Source of the DNA: Halobaculum litoreum
GTDB lineage: Archaea; Halobacteriota; Halobacteria; Halobacteriales; Haloferacaceae
DNA length: 64,000 nt
Assembly (NCBI RefSeq): GCF_030127125.1
Contig: NZ_CP126156.1
Location: forward strand, 2,232,001 to 2,296,000
Direction of reading: 5' to 3'
Position numbers and translations under genes: made by a program. Numbering within the stretch: position 1 is the first letter of the stretch; each line of letters starts with the position of its first letter. The notes under the pieces are model-generated. The model was not told the DNA's origin. It worked only from the letters and a program-made list of their open reading frames with translations, and ran no database searches. This document shows positions 1 through 8,171 of this stretch, one piece after another.

Positions 1-24
1 GCGCAACCGTCTTCGAGGCGGTAC

Positions 25-31
25 GCTTATC
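25..31 (+). promoter_or_regulatory. TATA box of the winged-helix gene
   Basis: The sequence gcttatc lies about 28 nt before the ATG at 57. That spacing fits a leaderless haloarchaeal transcript starting at or beside this ATG, and it argues against the in-frame TTG at 48. Confidence 0.55.
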
Positions 32-56
32 ACCACCACAATCAGTATTGAGAGCT

Positions 57-398
57 ATGCCCGCGGACGACGAGGAGATCATCGAGGTGCTGGGGAACAA
101 GTACAACCCCGAGATCCTCGATGCGGCGGGAGAACCCAAGTCTGCACAGGAGCTGTCGGACCAACTCGGGGTGCCGATCGCCACCTGCTACCGCCGGATC
201 AACGAGCTGGAGGACACCGAACTGCTGGAGCTCCACGACCGGCCGCTCTCCGACGAACACCGCCGGATCAAGGTGTACAGGCGCTGCGTCGACGGCGTGA
301 ACGTCACCTTCCGGGACGGGCTGACCGTCGAACTGGAGGAGCGCTCGGAGGTCAAGAACAAGCTCGACGACGTGTGGCGGACGATGACCGACGGCTGA
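57..398 (+). CDS. winged helix-turn-helix transcriptional regulator
   Basis: This small acidic protein of 113 residues is predicted to bind DNA. Its central part (SAQELSDQLGVPIATCYRRI, about residues 29-48) reads as an ArsR-like helix-turn-helix, with the recognition helix around ATCYRRINELE. The wing and a hydrophilic C-terminal helix follow. No ligand or metal motif is visible, so the signal it senses is unknown. I chose the ATG at 57 over the TTG at 48 because a TATA-like box sits about 28 nt before it. It converges on the KaiC-like ATPase gene, whose stop lies 15 nt downstream on the other strand. A functional link to that ATPase is only suggested by position. Confidence 0.8.
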   Translation: MPADDEEIIEVLGNKYNPEILDAAGEPKSAQELSDQLGVPIATCYRRINELEDTELLELHDRPLSDEHRRIKVYRRCVDGVNVTFRDGLTVELEERSEVKNKLDDVWRTMTDG

Positions 399-412
399 GG
401 GGCCCGCGCCCG

Positions 413-1144
413 TCAGAACGCCGTGTCCGACCCGTCGCCGCCCATCATCGAGAAGCCGGCGGCGCGCTCGTACACCTTGATCCCGCCGTCCGCGATCTCC
501 ATGGGGAAGATGTCGGTGTCGATGTCCTGTTTGCGCATCTTCGCCACCCAGACGTAGCGGTTGACGCCAGAGTCGGTCGGCGTCTGGATGAAGTAGATGT
601 TCCCGTCGGTGAGGAAGTTCTCGAGGCCGATCTCCGTCTCGGGGAACACCGCGCCCTGTTCGTTGATCAGGAGGGAGGTGAGGCCGTTTTGCTTGAGGAT
701 GTCGGAGAACTTCAGGAGGTAGGTGCGCTTCTCCTTCTCGTCCTCGAAGAACAGCGAGAACATCGTCAGCGAGTCGAGGACGAGTCGGTCGTAGGAGGCG
801 TTCGCGAAGTCCTCGAGGAGCGTGTCCAGCGCCGACGAGAAGTCGCCCTCGCGGAGCATGTGCTGTTTGTCGTACACCTTGATCGCCCCCTCGTCGACGA
901 GGTCGCCCCAGCGGTCGAAGCCGATCGACTCGGCGGCCTGCCGGATGTCCTCCTCGTTCTCCTCGAAGGAGATGTAGATGCCGTGCTCGTCGTACTCGGT
1001 GACCCCGTCGTAGAGGTACTGGATCCCGAACAGGGACTTCCCCGTCCCGGGGTTCCCGCTCACCAACACCGTCGCGTGCTCGACGAGCCCCCCGTTGAGG
1101 ATCGAGTCGAGGCCGTCGACTCCGGTCGGAACCGTGTCTACCAT
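413..1144 (-). CDS. KaiC-like RecA-superfamily ATPase (single domain)
   Basis: This is a 243-residue protein with one KaiC/RecA ATPase domain, of the type annotated in haloarchaea as KaiC-like or RAD55-family signalling ATPases. A Walker A motif GNPGTGKS lies at about residues 30-37. The catalytic-glutamate segment SFEENEED follows, and then the Walker B strand RLVLDSLTMF. Cyanobacterial KaiC has two such domains; this has one and no C-terminal phosphorylation tail. I chose the ATG at 1144 over an upstream GTG at 1165 because the T/A-rich element at 1166-1173 is correctly spaced for a leaderless start at 1144. A HalX response regulator diverges from it. A role in signal transduction is likely, but the partner is not shown. 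Confidence 0.85.
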   Translation of the reverse strand: MVDTVPTGVDGLDSILNGGLVEHATVLVSGNPGTGKSLFGIQYLYDGVTEYDEHGIYISFEENEEDIRQAAESIGFDRWGDLVDEGAIKVYDKQHMLREGDFSSALDTLLEDFANASYDRLVLDSLTMFSLFFEDEKEKRTYLLKFSDILKQNGLTSLLINEQGAVFPETEIGLENFLTDGNIYFIQTPTDSGVNRYVWVAKMRKQDIDTDIFPMEIADGGIKVYERAAGFSMMGGDGSDTAF

Positions 1145-1288
1145 ATCGCTAGTCGCCGTCCTCACATATGAAAACGGTTGCGCCGTGGACGCGGCGGATC
1201 GCCGGTCTATCGAGGGGGACGAGTCGCCCTACGAGCGTATAGTCGTTGCGTCGGGGCGCGACGGCGGAGAGGGGCCGGCGTGCGATAG

Positions 1289-1295
1289 TTTTAAG
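1289..1295 (+). promoter_or_regulatory. TATA box upstream of leader ORF and HalX regulator
   Basis: The element ttttaag is centred about 28 nt before an ATG at 1320, which is not the start of the response regulator. A leaderless transcript from here would begin with the 14-codon leader ORF. Confidence 0.6.
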
Positions 1296-1319
1296 CGGGA
1301 ACACATCCGCCTCACGAAC

Positions 1320-1364
1320 ATGACTGACCGCGGGGTCAAGCGCGTGCGGGGGCGGTCGTCGTGA
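1320..1364 (+). CDS. 14-residue leader ORF overlapping the HalX regulator start
   Basis: The ORF encodes MTDRGVKRVRGRSS and ends in TGA. The TGA overlaps the GTG start of the response regulator as GTGA. The ATG sits where a leaderless transcript from the ttttaag box would begin. The peptide is basic (five Arg/Lys in 14), unlike the acidic proteome, so its translation rather than its product may matter. The overlap suggests coupling or reinitiation. It could also be simple untranslated leader; there is no direct proof of expression. Confidence 0.4.
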   Translation: MTDRGVKRVRGRSS

Positions 1365-1939
1365 CACGGCACGTGCTCATCGTCGAGGACGAACCGGAGG
1401 TGGCCGACCTCTACCGCGGCTACCTGGCCGGGGAGTACGACGTGACCGTCGCGAACACCGGCGAGGAGGCGCTCGACCTGGTCGACGAGACGACCGACGC
1501 CGTCCTCCTCGACCGTCGCCTCCCGGACACCTCCGGCGCCGACATCCTCGCGGAGATCCGCGACCGCGACCTCGACTGCCGCGTGGCGATGGTGACGGCC
1601 GTCGAGCCGGACGTCGACATCGTCGAGATGGGGTTCGACCTGTACCTCGTGAAGCCCGCGACCCGCGACGACATCCAGTCGGCCGTCGAACGGCTGGGCA
1701 CCCGGGCACAGTACGACGACACCCTCCAGCGCACCGCCTCGCTCGTGACGAAACGCGCCGTGCTGGAGGCCGAGCGCACCCCCGCGGAGCTCCGCTCCTC
1801 GCCCGAGTACGAGACCCTCCTCTCGGACATCGAGGCGCTCCAGGACGACCTCGACGACCTCGCGTCGGCGTTCTCGCCTGACGACTACCGGATGCTGTTC
1901 CGCGACATGAGCAGGTCCTCGGCCTCCGAGTCGGCGTAG
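1361..1939 (+). CDS. response regulator with HalX domain
   Basis: This is a 192-residue receiver protein. The receiver domain covers about residues 3-115, with acidic residues E9 and D10, phosphoacceptor D51 in LLDRRLPD, T79 and K98 in LVKPA. The rest, about residues 120-185, is a helical HalX domain found after receivers in haloarchaea. There is no DNA-binding output domain, so it probably acts through protein contacts. The start is GTG; an in-frame stop at 1325 excludes a longer N-terminus. It overlaps a 14-codon leader ORF. No histidine kinase gene is nearby, so its kinase is an orphan or encoded elsewhere. Confidence 0.9.
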   Translation: MTRHVLIVEDEPEVADLYRGYLAGEYDVTVANTGEEALDLVDETTDAVLLDRRLPDTSGADILAEIRDRDLDCRVAMVTAVEPDVDIVEMGFDLYLVKPATRDDIQSAVERLGTRAQYDDTLQRTASLVTKRAVLEAERTPAELRSSPEYETLLSDIEALQDDLDDLASAFSPDDYRMLFRDMSRSSASESA

Positions 1940-1964
1940 CGGTCGCCGTCGGTCGCGCCGTCTT

Positions 1965-3443
1965 TCACTCCCCGTCGCCGGCCAGTTGCTCGCCGACGAG
2001 TTCGTCGACCGCCGCCAGGAACGCGTCGCGCTCGTCGGCCGGGATGGTCGCGCCCGCGGCGACGTCGTGGCCGCCGCCGTCCCCGCCGACCGAGCGACTC
2101 GCCTCGCGCATCACCGCCGACAGGTCCAGCCCTTCTCGGACGAGGAAGCCGCTCCCTCTGGCGGACACCTTCGTCTCGCCGTCGCCCTTGTCGGCGAACG
2201 CGACGATCGGCTTGCGCGCGGAGACGCCGTCGGCGCCGACGGCCATCCCGGCGACGATGCCGACGATGGTCTCGCGGATGCGCGTGCCGGCGTCGAACCA
2301 CTGGACGTTGTCCTCGCGCTCGACCCCCTCTGTCGTCACCCACTGGAGTCCCTCCGAGAGGTTCCGGCGGTGGTTGCGCAGGAGGGTTCTGGCCCGGTCG
2401 AGCGCCTCGCCGCGGTCGCCGAGGCAGACGGCGAGGCCGACGTCGGCGCGCTCGTAGCGGGCGGTCGCGTTGAGCAGGGTCGAGAACTCGCTGACGTCCC
2501 GGAGTTCGGTGCCGGGCTCCTCGTCGGCGAGCACGTACGTCGTCCCGATCAGCGAGTCGACGCGTTCGCTCGGGACGCCCGAGGCCACCGCCCGGCGGAT
2601 GAGCGCGCTCGCGACCGTGCGGCGCTCGTCGGCGTCGAGGTCGACCCAGCGGCGCCACTCCCCGTCGGCGTCCCGCACGGGCACGTCCAGCTCCGAGAGG
2701 AACTCGATGGCGCCGGCTTGGTCGTTCGAGATTCCCGGGATGCGCGCGTCGCTGGCGTACTCCAACAGTTTGGGGAGCGGGCGGGTCTGCCGGCCGTACA
2801 GCGCCAGATCGGTCACCTCCGCGAGCGCGCCGGCGGCGACGGCGTCGGCGACGAGCCCCTCGTTGGCGCCCGACAGGCCGTCGTCGCCGTCCTGCATGTC
2901 GCCGACCGCGCCGACGACCGCCAGCGCGGCGAGGTCGCGGTTGTCGGTGGCGGTCGCGTCGCCCAACGCCCGCGCGAGTAGGTACGCCGCCCCCGCGCCC
3001 GACAGTTCGCTCGCGCCGTCGAGTCCTTCGAGGAGGGGGTTGAGGTGGAACTCCGTCTCCGCGTCGGCGGGCTGGTGGTGATCCGCGATGACGGGGACGA
3101 AGTCGCCGCGCTCCTCGTGGGGTGCGATCACGTCGAGTTGGCCGCTCCCGAAGTCGGTGAAACAGACCACGTCGTAGTCGGTGGCGGCGATGGAGACGAC
3201 GGCGTCGGCGTCGAGTTGCTTGAAGAACGCCGTCTCGAAGTCGAAGCCGGCGCGCTCGAACGCCGCCGTGGCGACGGCGGCGCTCGTGAGGCCGTCGGCG
3301 TCGATGTGCGAGCACAGGAGGAACTCGTCGGCCTCGCGCAGGCGGGCGGCACACGCCGCGGCACGCTCGCGCAGCGCCGGGACCGGGAACGCGTCGCTGT
3401 CTCCCGCTTCCGGTTCCTCGGCGTCGGCGTCGGCGCTGGCCAT
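1965..3443 (-). CDS. RecJ-like single-strand exonuclease (DHH/DHHA1)
   Basis: This 492-residue protein belongs to the DHH phosphoesterase family of archaeal RecJ-like nucleases, which act on single-stranded DNA or RNA in repair, replication (GAN-like) or RNA decay. The metal site can be traced in SHIDADG (45-51), FTDFGSG (95-101) and the DHH box ADHH (120-123). The C-terminal DHHA1 substrate-binding motif GGDGGGH lies near 453-459. The first 20 residues are an acidic low-complexity tail. The ATG has a gataaac box about 31 nt upstream (3472-3478). It runs toward the HalX gene and follows EngB on the same strand with its own promoter. The exact substrate cannot be inferred. Confidence 0.88.
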   Translation of the reverse strand: MASADADAEEPEAGDSDAFPVPALRERAAACAARLREADEFLLCSHIDADGLTSAAVATAAFERAGFDFETAFFKQLDADAVVSIAATDYDVVCFTDFGSGQLDVIAPHEERGDFVPVIADHHQPADAETEFHLNPLLEGLDGASELSGAGAAYLLARALGDATATDNRDLAALAVVGAVGDMQDGDDGLSGANEGLVADAVAAGALAEVTDLALYGRQTRPLPKLLEYASDARIPGISNDQAGAIEFLSELDVPVRDADGEWRRWVDLDADERRTVASALIRRAVASGVPSERVDSLIGTTYVLADEEPGTELRDVSEFSTLLNATARYERADVGLAVCLGDRGEALDRARTLLRNHRRNLSEGLQWVTTEGVEREDNVQWFDAGTRIRETIVGIVAGMAVGADGVSARKPIVAFADKGDGETKVSARGSGFLVREGLDLSAVMREASRSVGGDGGGHDVAAGATIPADERDAFLAAVDELVGEQLAGDGE

Positions 3444-3500
3444 CGTTGTGGGTGGGTGCGGCGTTCTGTGGGATAAACGCTCGTACTCGGGCGACCGCGG

Positions 3501-4124
3501 TTACGTGACGAACTGGAGCAGGTCGTCGCGATTCGCCGCCCGGAAGCAGTCGCGCAGCGCCTCGTTCAGCGGCTCGATGCTCCCCTTCTTCGCCGTGATC
3601 GGCGCGATGGTGTCGTCCCACTGCTGCCACGGCGGGTACAGCCCGAGCCGCTCGCACAGCGCGTTCAGGCGCTCGTCGCGGTCGTCGACCTTGTCCATCT
3701 TGTTCACCGCGACGATCGGTTTCACGTCCACGTCCTGCAGGAAGCCGAACATCTCCACGTCGTGAGGGATGTCGCCCGCCTCGGTGTGGCGGTCGATGAT
3801 GTCGATCACGGCCTTCCCGTCGACGACGAGGATCCCGGCGAGGATGGAGTCGGCGTTGTCCTCGACGTAGCGCACCACGTCCGTCTTGATCGCCTCACGG
3901 TGATCCTCCTCGACACCGCTCATGAAGCCGAACCCGGGGAGGTCGGTGAACATGAACGACTGCGGCGCCCAGTCGAAGTGGTTCGGCTTCCGGGTGACGC
4001 CCGGCTTCTTCCCCGTCGTGAAGTCGTGGCCGGTCAACTCGCGCATCAGCGTCGACTTGCCGACGTTCGAGCGCCCGACGAGCACCACCTCGGCGTCCCG
4101 GTTCGGTCGCCCCTCGAAGGTCAT
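3501..4124 (-). CDS. engB: EngB-type GTP-binding protein
   Basis: This is a 207-residue TrmE-Era-EngA-EngB family GTPase. The G1 motif GRSNVGKS lies at 17-24, the G2 region around TGKKPGVT at 37-44, G3 as DLPGFG at 61-66 and G4 as NKMD at 141-144. Bacterial EngB (YsxC) assists large-subunit ribosome assembly, and the archaeal protein is presumed to act on ribosomes as well. A much longer in-frame reading exists upstream, but it is arginine-rich GC noise. The ATG at 4124 matches the family N-terminus and has a TATA-like element (gataagcg, 4149-4156) 28 nt upstream. Its promoter region is divergent with that of the lipoprotein gene. Confidence 0.92.
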   Translation of the reverse strand: MTFEGRPNRDAEVVLVGRSNVGKSTLMRELTGHDFTTGKKPGVTRKPNHFDWAPQSFMFTDLPGFGFMSGVEEDHREAIKTDVVRYVEDNADSILAGILVVDGKAVIDIIDRHTEAGDIPHDVEMFGFLQDVDVKPIVAVNKMDKVDDRDERLNALCERLGLYPPWQQWDDTIAPITAKKGSIEPLNEALRDCFRAANRDDLLQFVT

Positions 4125-4212
4125 GCCCGGGGATGGACCGCGGCGGCGGATAAGCGGCGCGGGTCGGCGGATCGCCGACGGACTTACTCCCCGAGGGCCA
4201 CACCCGACCGAC

Positions 4213-4641
4213 GTGACACGAGAGACGCCACGCACGCGCCGAGCGGCCCTCGCGCTCGGCGGGAGCGCGCTCGCGGCCGGGCTGGCGGGCTGTGTGACGA
4301 CGCCCCCGACCGCCGGGTCCCCGCCGGAGGCACAGGTGACGGTCCGACTGACCAACCGCGACGACGTCGAGCGCGCCTTCGAGGTCGTCGTCCGCGGCAG
4401 CGACACCGTCACCGACCGCTTCTCGGGCACGCTCCCGGCCGACGCGAGCCAGCGGGTCGAGCTGATCGCGACGTTCCGCGTCGGCGACGGCCCCGCCGAG
4501 TTCAGCGTCGAGACCGCGGGTGGCCGCACGGGTCGCACGTGGGACCCCGTCGAGTGCCCCGCGTTCCGCGTCGACGCCGCCGTCGACGACGGGACGCCGA
4601 CGTTCGAGGCGACCTGCGACGGGAACGGTGGCGACGAGTGA
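4213..4641 (+). CDS. small Tat-type lipoprotein, unknown function
   Basis: This is a 142-residue predicted exported lipoprotein. The N-terminus [11 protein letters not shown] resembles a twin-arginine signal, followed by a lipobox LAGC with C27 as the lipidated residue. The mature part is a beta-rich, Thr/Val-rich domain with [11 protein letters not shown] and [12 protein letters not shown] segments, similar in feel to extracellular beta-sandwich domains, and two later Cys that could pair. The function is not recognised. The GTG at 4213 is supported by a cttact box 27 nt upstream. Its stop is one base before the ATG of the cyclo-ligase-like gene, so the two are probably cotranscribed. Confidence 0.75.
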   Translation: MTRETPRTRRAALALGGSALAAGLAGCVTTPPTAGSPPEAQVTVRLTNRDDVERAFEVVVRGSDTVTDRFSGTLPADASQRVELIATFRVGDGPAEFSVETAGGRTGRTWDPVECPAFRVDAAVDDGTPTFEATCDGNGGDE

Positions 4642-4642
4642 G

Positions 4643-5382
4643 ATGGCGGCCGACAAACAGCCGCTCCGCGAGCGGATCTGGGACGCGCTGGAGGCGTCGG
4701 GCGAGGCCCGCTTCCCGTTCCCGCCCCACGGCCGCATCCCGAACTTCGCGGGCGCCGACGCCGCCTGCGAGCGCCTCGCGGCGACCGAGGAGTGGCGCGC
4801 GGCGGACACCCTGAAGGCGAACCCGGACGCCCCGCAGTTGCCGGTGCGGCGCGCCGCCCTGCGCGCCGGCAAGACCGTCTACATGGCCGTCCCCCGGCTC
4901 CGCGACGAGCAGCCGTTCCTGCGGCTCGCACCCGACGAGGTACCGGACGTCGACGACGCGACGACCGTGTCCGGGTCCGCGGAGCACGGCGTCCCGGTCG
5001 GCCCCGACGAGGTCCCCCACGTCGACCTGATCGTCTCCGGGAGCGTCGCCGTCACCGAGGCGGGCGGCCGCGTCGGGAAGGGCGAGGGGTTCGCGGACCT
5101 GGAGTTCGCGGTGCTGTCGGAGTTGGGCGCGGTGGACGCCGATACGACGGTGGCGACGACCGTCCACGGGATGCAGGTGGTCGACGACGAGGTGGCGCTC
5201 GACGCCCACGACGTGCCGCTGGACCTGATCTGCACCCCCGAGCGGACGGTCCGGACCGCCGCGGTCCGCGAGCGCGCCGGCGGCGACCCGGCGCCCGCAC
5301 GCCCCGACGGCGTCGACTGGGGGCGCTCCCCGACGAGACGCTCGCGGCGATCCCCGTGTTGCGGCGCTTGGCGCCGGAGTGA
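4643..5382 (+). CDS. 5-formyltetrahydrofolate cyclo-ligase-like protein, frameshifted
   Basis: This encodes a haloarchaeal 5-formyltetrahydrofolate cyclo-ligase (MTHFS-like) protein. The family has an N-terminal RERIWDALE helix, a central [10 protein letters not shown] strand and the nucleotide-binding stretch [11 protein letters not shown]. The reading frame from the ATG at 4643 is good up to VDWG near 5320. It then turns into arginine-rich noise that stays open to 7042. The expected end, [19 protein letters not shown] followed by TGA at 5380-5382, is in the neighbouring frame. One extra G in the run 5319-5323 would restore a 246-residue protein. A sequencing error is the likely cause, though a true mutation is possible. 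Confidence 0.8.
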
Positions 5383-5412
5383 GCGGCGGGGAGCGAGCCG
5401 CCGTCCGTCGCC

Positions 5413-5418
5413 TATAAC
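5413..5418 (+). promoter_or_regulatory. TATA box deciding the DUF389 gene start
   Basis: The sequence tataac in cctataactc lies 27-29 nt before the GTG at 5442, but only about 21 nt before the GTG at 5436. The spacing favours 5442 as the start. Confidence 0.55.
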
Positions 5419-5441
5419 TCCCCCGTCCGTGAGGTGTGGCC

Positions 5442-6767
5442 GTGCGACTCGTTCAGGTGATGGTGCCGGCCGGCAAGCGGGAGACGGTGCTCGCGACGCT
5501 CGACGAGGAGGGGATCGACTACGTCATCTCCGACGAGACGAGCGGCCGGGAGTACACCGCCATCGTCTCGTTCCCGCTGCCGACGGAGGCCGTCGAGCCG
5601 GTGCTCTCGGAGCTCCGCGAGGCCGGCCTCGAACGCGACGCCTACACCGTCGTCCTCGACGCCGAGACGGTCGTCTCGAAGCGCTTCGAGGCGCTGGAGG
5701 AGCGGTACCTCGACGACGAGGAGGGCAACGGCGACCGGATCGCCCGCGAGGAGTTGGCCGCGCGGGCGACGGAGATGGCCCCGAAGTTCCCCGCGTTCGT
5801 GACGATGACCGTCATCAGCGCGGTCGTCGCCACCGCGGGCCTGCTGCTCGACTCGGCGGCGGTCGTCGTCGGGTCGATGGTGATCGCGCCGCTCATCGGC
5901 CCCGCGATGGCCGCCAGCGCCGGCACCGTGCTCGACGACGACGACCTGTTCGAGCGCGGCGTGAAGCTCCAAGTGATCGGCGGCGTGCTCGCGGTCGCCA
6001 GCGCCGCCGCGTTCGCCGCGGTCCTGCGCTACGGGATGATCGTCCCCTTCTCGGCCGACGAGGTGTTCTCGATCGCGGAGGTGCGCGAGCGGCTCGCGCC
6101 GGACGTGCTCTCGTTGCCCATCGCGCTCGGCGCGGGCATCGCGGGCGCGCTGTCGCTGTCGTCGGGCGTCTCCTCGGCGCTCGTCGGCGTCATGATCGCG
6201 GCCGCGCTGGTCCCGCCGACGGCGGTCGTGGGCATCGGCGTCGCGTGGGGCCAGCCGGCGACCGTCTCGGGCGCGGCGCTGTTGGTGCTGGTCAACTTCG
6301 TGTCGATCAACTTCGCGGCGTTGGCGACGCTGTGGTACAAGGGGTACCGCCCCGAGAGCTTCTGGCGGCTCGACGAGACGCGCGCGACGACGCTCAAGCG
6401 CGTGGGCGTGCTCGGCGTCACCATCCTCGTGGCGACGGTCGTCCTCGGGGGCGTCACCGTCGCCTCCTTCGAGAGCGCGCAGTTCGAGACGGCGGCCCAC
6501 GAGGAGGCGAACGCCCTGCTCGACGGCGACGCGCGCGTCCTCGACGTGTCGGTCGCCTACGGCGGCTTCCCGTTTCGCCAGCCGACCGCCGTGACGGTGA
6601 CCGTCGGCCACCCGCCCGGGGAGACGCCGCCGCGGATCGGCGACGAGTTGGCCCGGCGCCTCGCCGACGACGCGGCCGCGCCGTTGGGATTCGGCGACAC
6701 CGCGTCGGTCGACGTGTCGGTGCGGTACGTCGCCGTCGAGGACGCGACCGTCGGCGGCGCGGGGTGA
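5442..6767 (+). CDS. DUF389/TIGR00341 family membrane protein
   Basis: This integral membrane protein of about 441 residues belongs to the DUF389 family, of unknown transport or sensing role. The N-terminal third (about residues 1-115) is a soluble regulatory-looking domain opening with RLVQVMVPAGKRE. A core of about six hydrophobic helices follows, with the family-typical segments VVVGSMVIAPLIGP and SGVSSALVGVMIAAALVPP. A soluble C-terminal tail is rich in Val, Thr and Asp. The GTG at 5442 gives the usual MRLVQV start and matches the TATA spacing; the GTG at 5436 is the alternative. It follows the frameshifted cyclo-ligase but has its own promoter. Confidence 0.85.
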   Translation: MRLVQVMVPAGKRETVLATLDEEGIDYVISDETSGREYTAIVSFPLPTEAVEPVLSELREAGLERDAYTVVLDAETVVSKRFEALEERYLDDEEGNGDRIAREELAARATEMAPKFPAFVTMTVISAVVATAGLLLDSAAVVVGSMVIAPLIGPAMAASAGTVLDDDDLFERGVKLQVIGGVLAVASAAAFAAVLRYGMIVPFSADEVFSIAEVRERLAPDVLSLPIALGAGIAGALSLSSGVSSALVGVMIAAALVPPTAVVGIGVAWGQPATVSGAALLVLVNFVSINFAALATLWYKGYRPESFWRLDETRATTLKRVGVLGVTILVATVVLGGVTVASFESAQFETAAHEEANALLDGDARVLDVSVAYGGFPFRQPTAVTVTVGHPPGETPPRIGDELARRLADDAAAPLGFGDTASVDVSVRYVAVEDATVGGAG

Positions 6768-6835
6768 GGCGACGCGGCGCGGCGACGGTGGCCGCCGGTC
6801 CGCCGGTCGAGCGTCGACCCCCCGGCGGCAAAGCA

Positions 6836-6849
6836 CAAAGCCGTCTTTG
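6836..6849. promoter_or_regulatory. inverted repeat upstream of the SIMPL lipoprotein gene
   Basis: A perfect 5-4-5 inverted repeat, CAAAG-CCGT-CTTTG, ends about 11 nt before the TATA-like element ggtaaag near 6862-6868. Its place just upstream of the core promoter makes it a candidate operator, although a chance palindrome cannot be excluded. Confidence 0.35.
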
Positions 6850-6891
6850 CGTCTACGCCACGGTAAAGCCACGAGCGCGCGTCTCCGGTGT

Positions 6892-7620
6892 ATGGACAGA
6901 CGACTCCTCTCCGCGGTCCTCGTCGCGGCGATGCTCGCGCTCGCGGGCTGTGCCGGGGCGGCGGGCGACGCCACCCCGCTCCAGACGGCGACCGGATCGA
7001 CAGACACGAACACGATCTCCAGCGGCGGCAGCGCCACGGTGAGCGCCGCGCCGGACCTCGCGGTGATCGGCGTCGCCGTCGAGGTGCGCGCGGACACGGC
7101 CGAGGCGGCGCGGACGCGGACGGCCGAACAGGTCGACCAGCTCCGGACGGCGCTCACCGACGCCGGCTACGAGGTGGAGACGACGGCCTTCCGGCTCAGC
7201 CCCGAGTACGACTACTCCGGCGACAGCCGCGACCTCGTCGGCTACCGCGCGTACCACGCGCTCCAGTTCGAGACGGCCCCCGACGACGCCGGGAGCGCCG
7301 TCGACCTCGCCGTCGACAACGGCGCCACCGCCGTCCAGACCGTGCAGTTCACCCTGAGCGACGAGCGGCGCGCCGAGTTGCGCGCCGAGGCGCTCGCCGG
7401 GGCCGTCGAGGACGCCCGCACGACCGCCGAGACGGTCGCCGGCGCCGCCGACCGCTCGGTCGGCACCGAGCTGTCGATGCAGGTCGGCTCGGCCGGCTAC
7501 CAGCCGTACGACTCGCGGGTCGCCTACGAGACGGCCGCCGACGCCGGCGGCTCGACCACGTTCGAGCCCGGCTCGGTGACGGTGTCGGCGTCGGTGACCG
7601 TGACGTACGAGCTCCAGTAA
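6892..7620 (+). CDS. SIMPL-domain (DUF541) lipoprotein
   Basis: This 242-residue exported lipoprotein has a signal peptide ending in the lipobox LALAGC (C20), an Asp/Thr-rich spacer to about residue 45, and then a SIMPL/DUF541 domain. That family forms oligomeric periplasmic or surface assemblies (Bp26-like); its function in archaea is unknown. Typical features are the VSAAPDLAVIGVAVEVRAD strand pair at the start, the YRAYHALQF segment and a C-terminal VSASVTVTYEL strand. A ggtaaag box lies 27 nt before the ATG, and an inverted repeat lies just upstream of it. A SHOCT-type membrane protein gene follows in the same direction after 110 nt. Confidence 0.85.
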   Translation: MDRRLLSAVLVAAMLALAGCAGAAGDATPLQTATGSTDTNTISSGGSATVSAAPDLAVIGVAVEVRADTAEAARTRTAEQVDQLRTALTDAGYEVETTAFRLSPEYDYSGDSRDLVGYRAYHALQFETAPDDAGSAVDLAVDNGATAVQTVQFTLSDERRAELRAEALAGAVEDARTTAETVAGAADRSVGTELSMQVGSAGYQPYDSRVAYETAADAGGSTTFEPGSVTVSASVTVTYELQ

Positions 7621-7730
7621 TCGGGGAGCGGTCGCCACTCGGTTCCGGTCCGGTTCCGGTTCCGATCCAGACCGAGACTCCCGTTTTCACACCCGGAACG
7701 ACCAAGTGATCCAGCGGCCGACACGACGGC

Positions 7731-8156
7731 GTGAGCGACGACTCCCCGCGTCTCGTCACCGGGGCGATGCTGGGCACGTTCCTCGCCTTCGGCGTCGACC
7801 TCGTCGTGATCGTCGCCGCGCTGTGGTACGTCGGCCGAGTGTCGGCGACGGTCGCCGCCGGCACCGCGGTCGGCGTCGTCGTCGTCTTCTCGCTGTGGGT
7901 CGCGGTCCGGTGGGTCCGCCTCCGCTACTCCGGAGTCGGCAACGCTGACGACGACGCCGACGGGACGGCGACCGCGACGGAGCCGGCCGAGGAGGCGCCG
8001 CTGGACCGCCTCAAGCGGCGCTACGCGGACGGCGAGATCTCCGACGAGGAGTTCGAGCGGCGAGTCGACCGCCTGCTCGACGCCGACAGCCGGGCGGAGT
8101 CGGCGACTCGGAGGGAACCGGAGCGTGAAGGGGAGCGGGAGTTCGAGTCGAAGTGA
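7731..8156 (+). CDS. two-helix membrane protein with C-terminal SHOCT domain
   Basis: The predicted 141-residue protein has two transmembrane helices (about residues 13-32 and 38-58), an Asp/Ala/Thr-rich linker and a SHOCT motif. The motif (LDRLKRRYADGEISDEEFER, about residues 90-109) is a short helical hairpin found at the end of many prokaryotic membrane proteins and thought to mediate oligomerisation. The tail is charged, with Glu and Arg alternating. The start is GTG. The upstream 110 nt contain several copies of ggttcc but no convincing TATA box, so it may be read from the SIMPL promoter. It converges on the NOG1-type gene. Confidence 0.75.
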   Translation: MSDDSPRLVTGAMLGTFLAFGVDLVVIVAALWYVGRVSATVAAGTAVGVVVVFSLWVAVRWVRLRYSGVGNADDDADGTATATEPAEEAPLDRLKRRYADGEISDEEFERRVDRLLDADSRAESATRREPEREGEREFESK

Positions 8157-8171
8157 AGGGGTCGACCGGCG

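Noticed and set aside
374-1171. Long plus-strand ORF opposite the KaiC-like gene
   Set aside because: It is a mirror frame of the ATPase gene, rich in Arg, Val and Glu with no domain; high GC leaves such frames open.
3501-4931. A 476-residue reading of EngB with a long N-terminal extension
   Set aside because: The extension is Arg/Ser/Pro-rich noise opposite the lipoprotein and cyclo-ligase-like genes; EngB begins at 4124.
7640-7668. Clustered ggttcc copies before the SHOCT gene
   Set aside because: Low-complexity stretch without clear symmetry or promoter spacing; probably chance.
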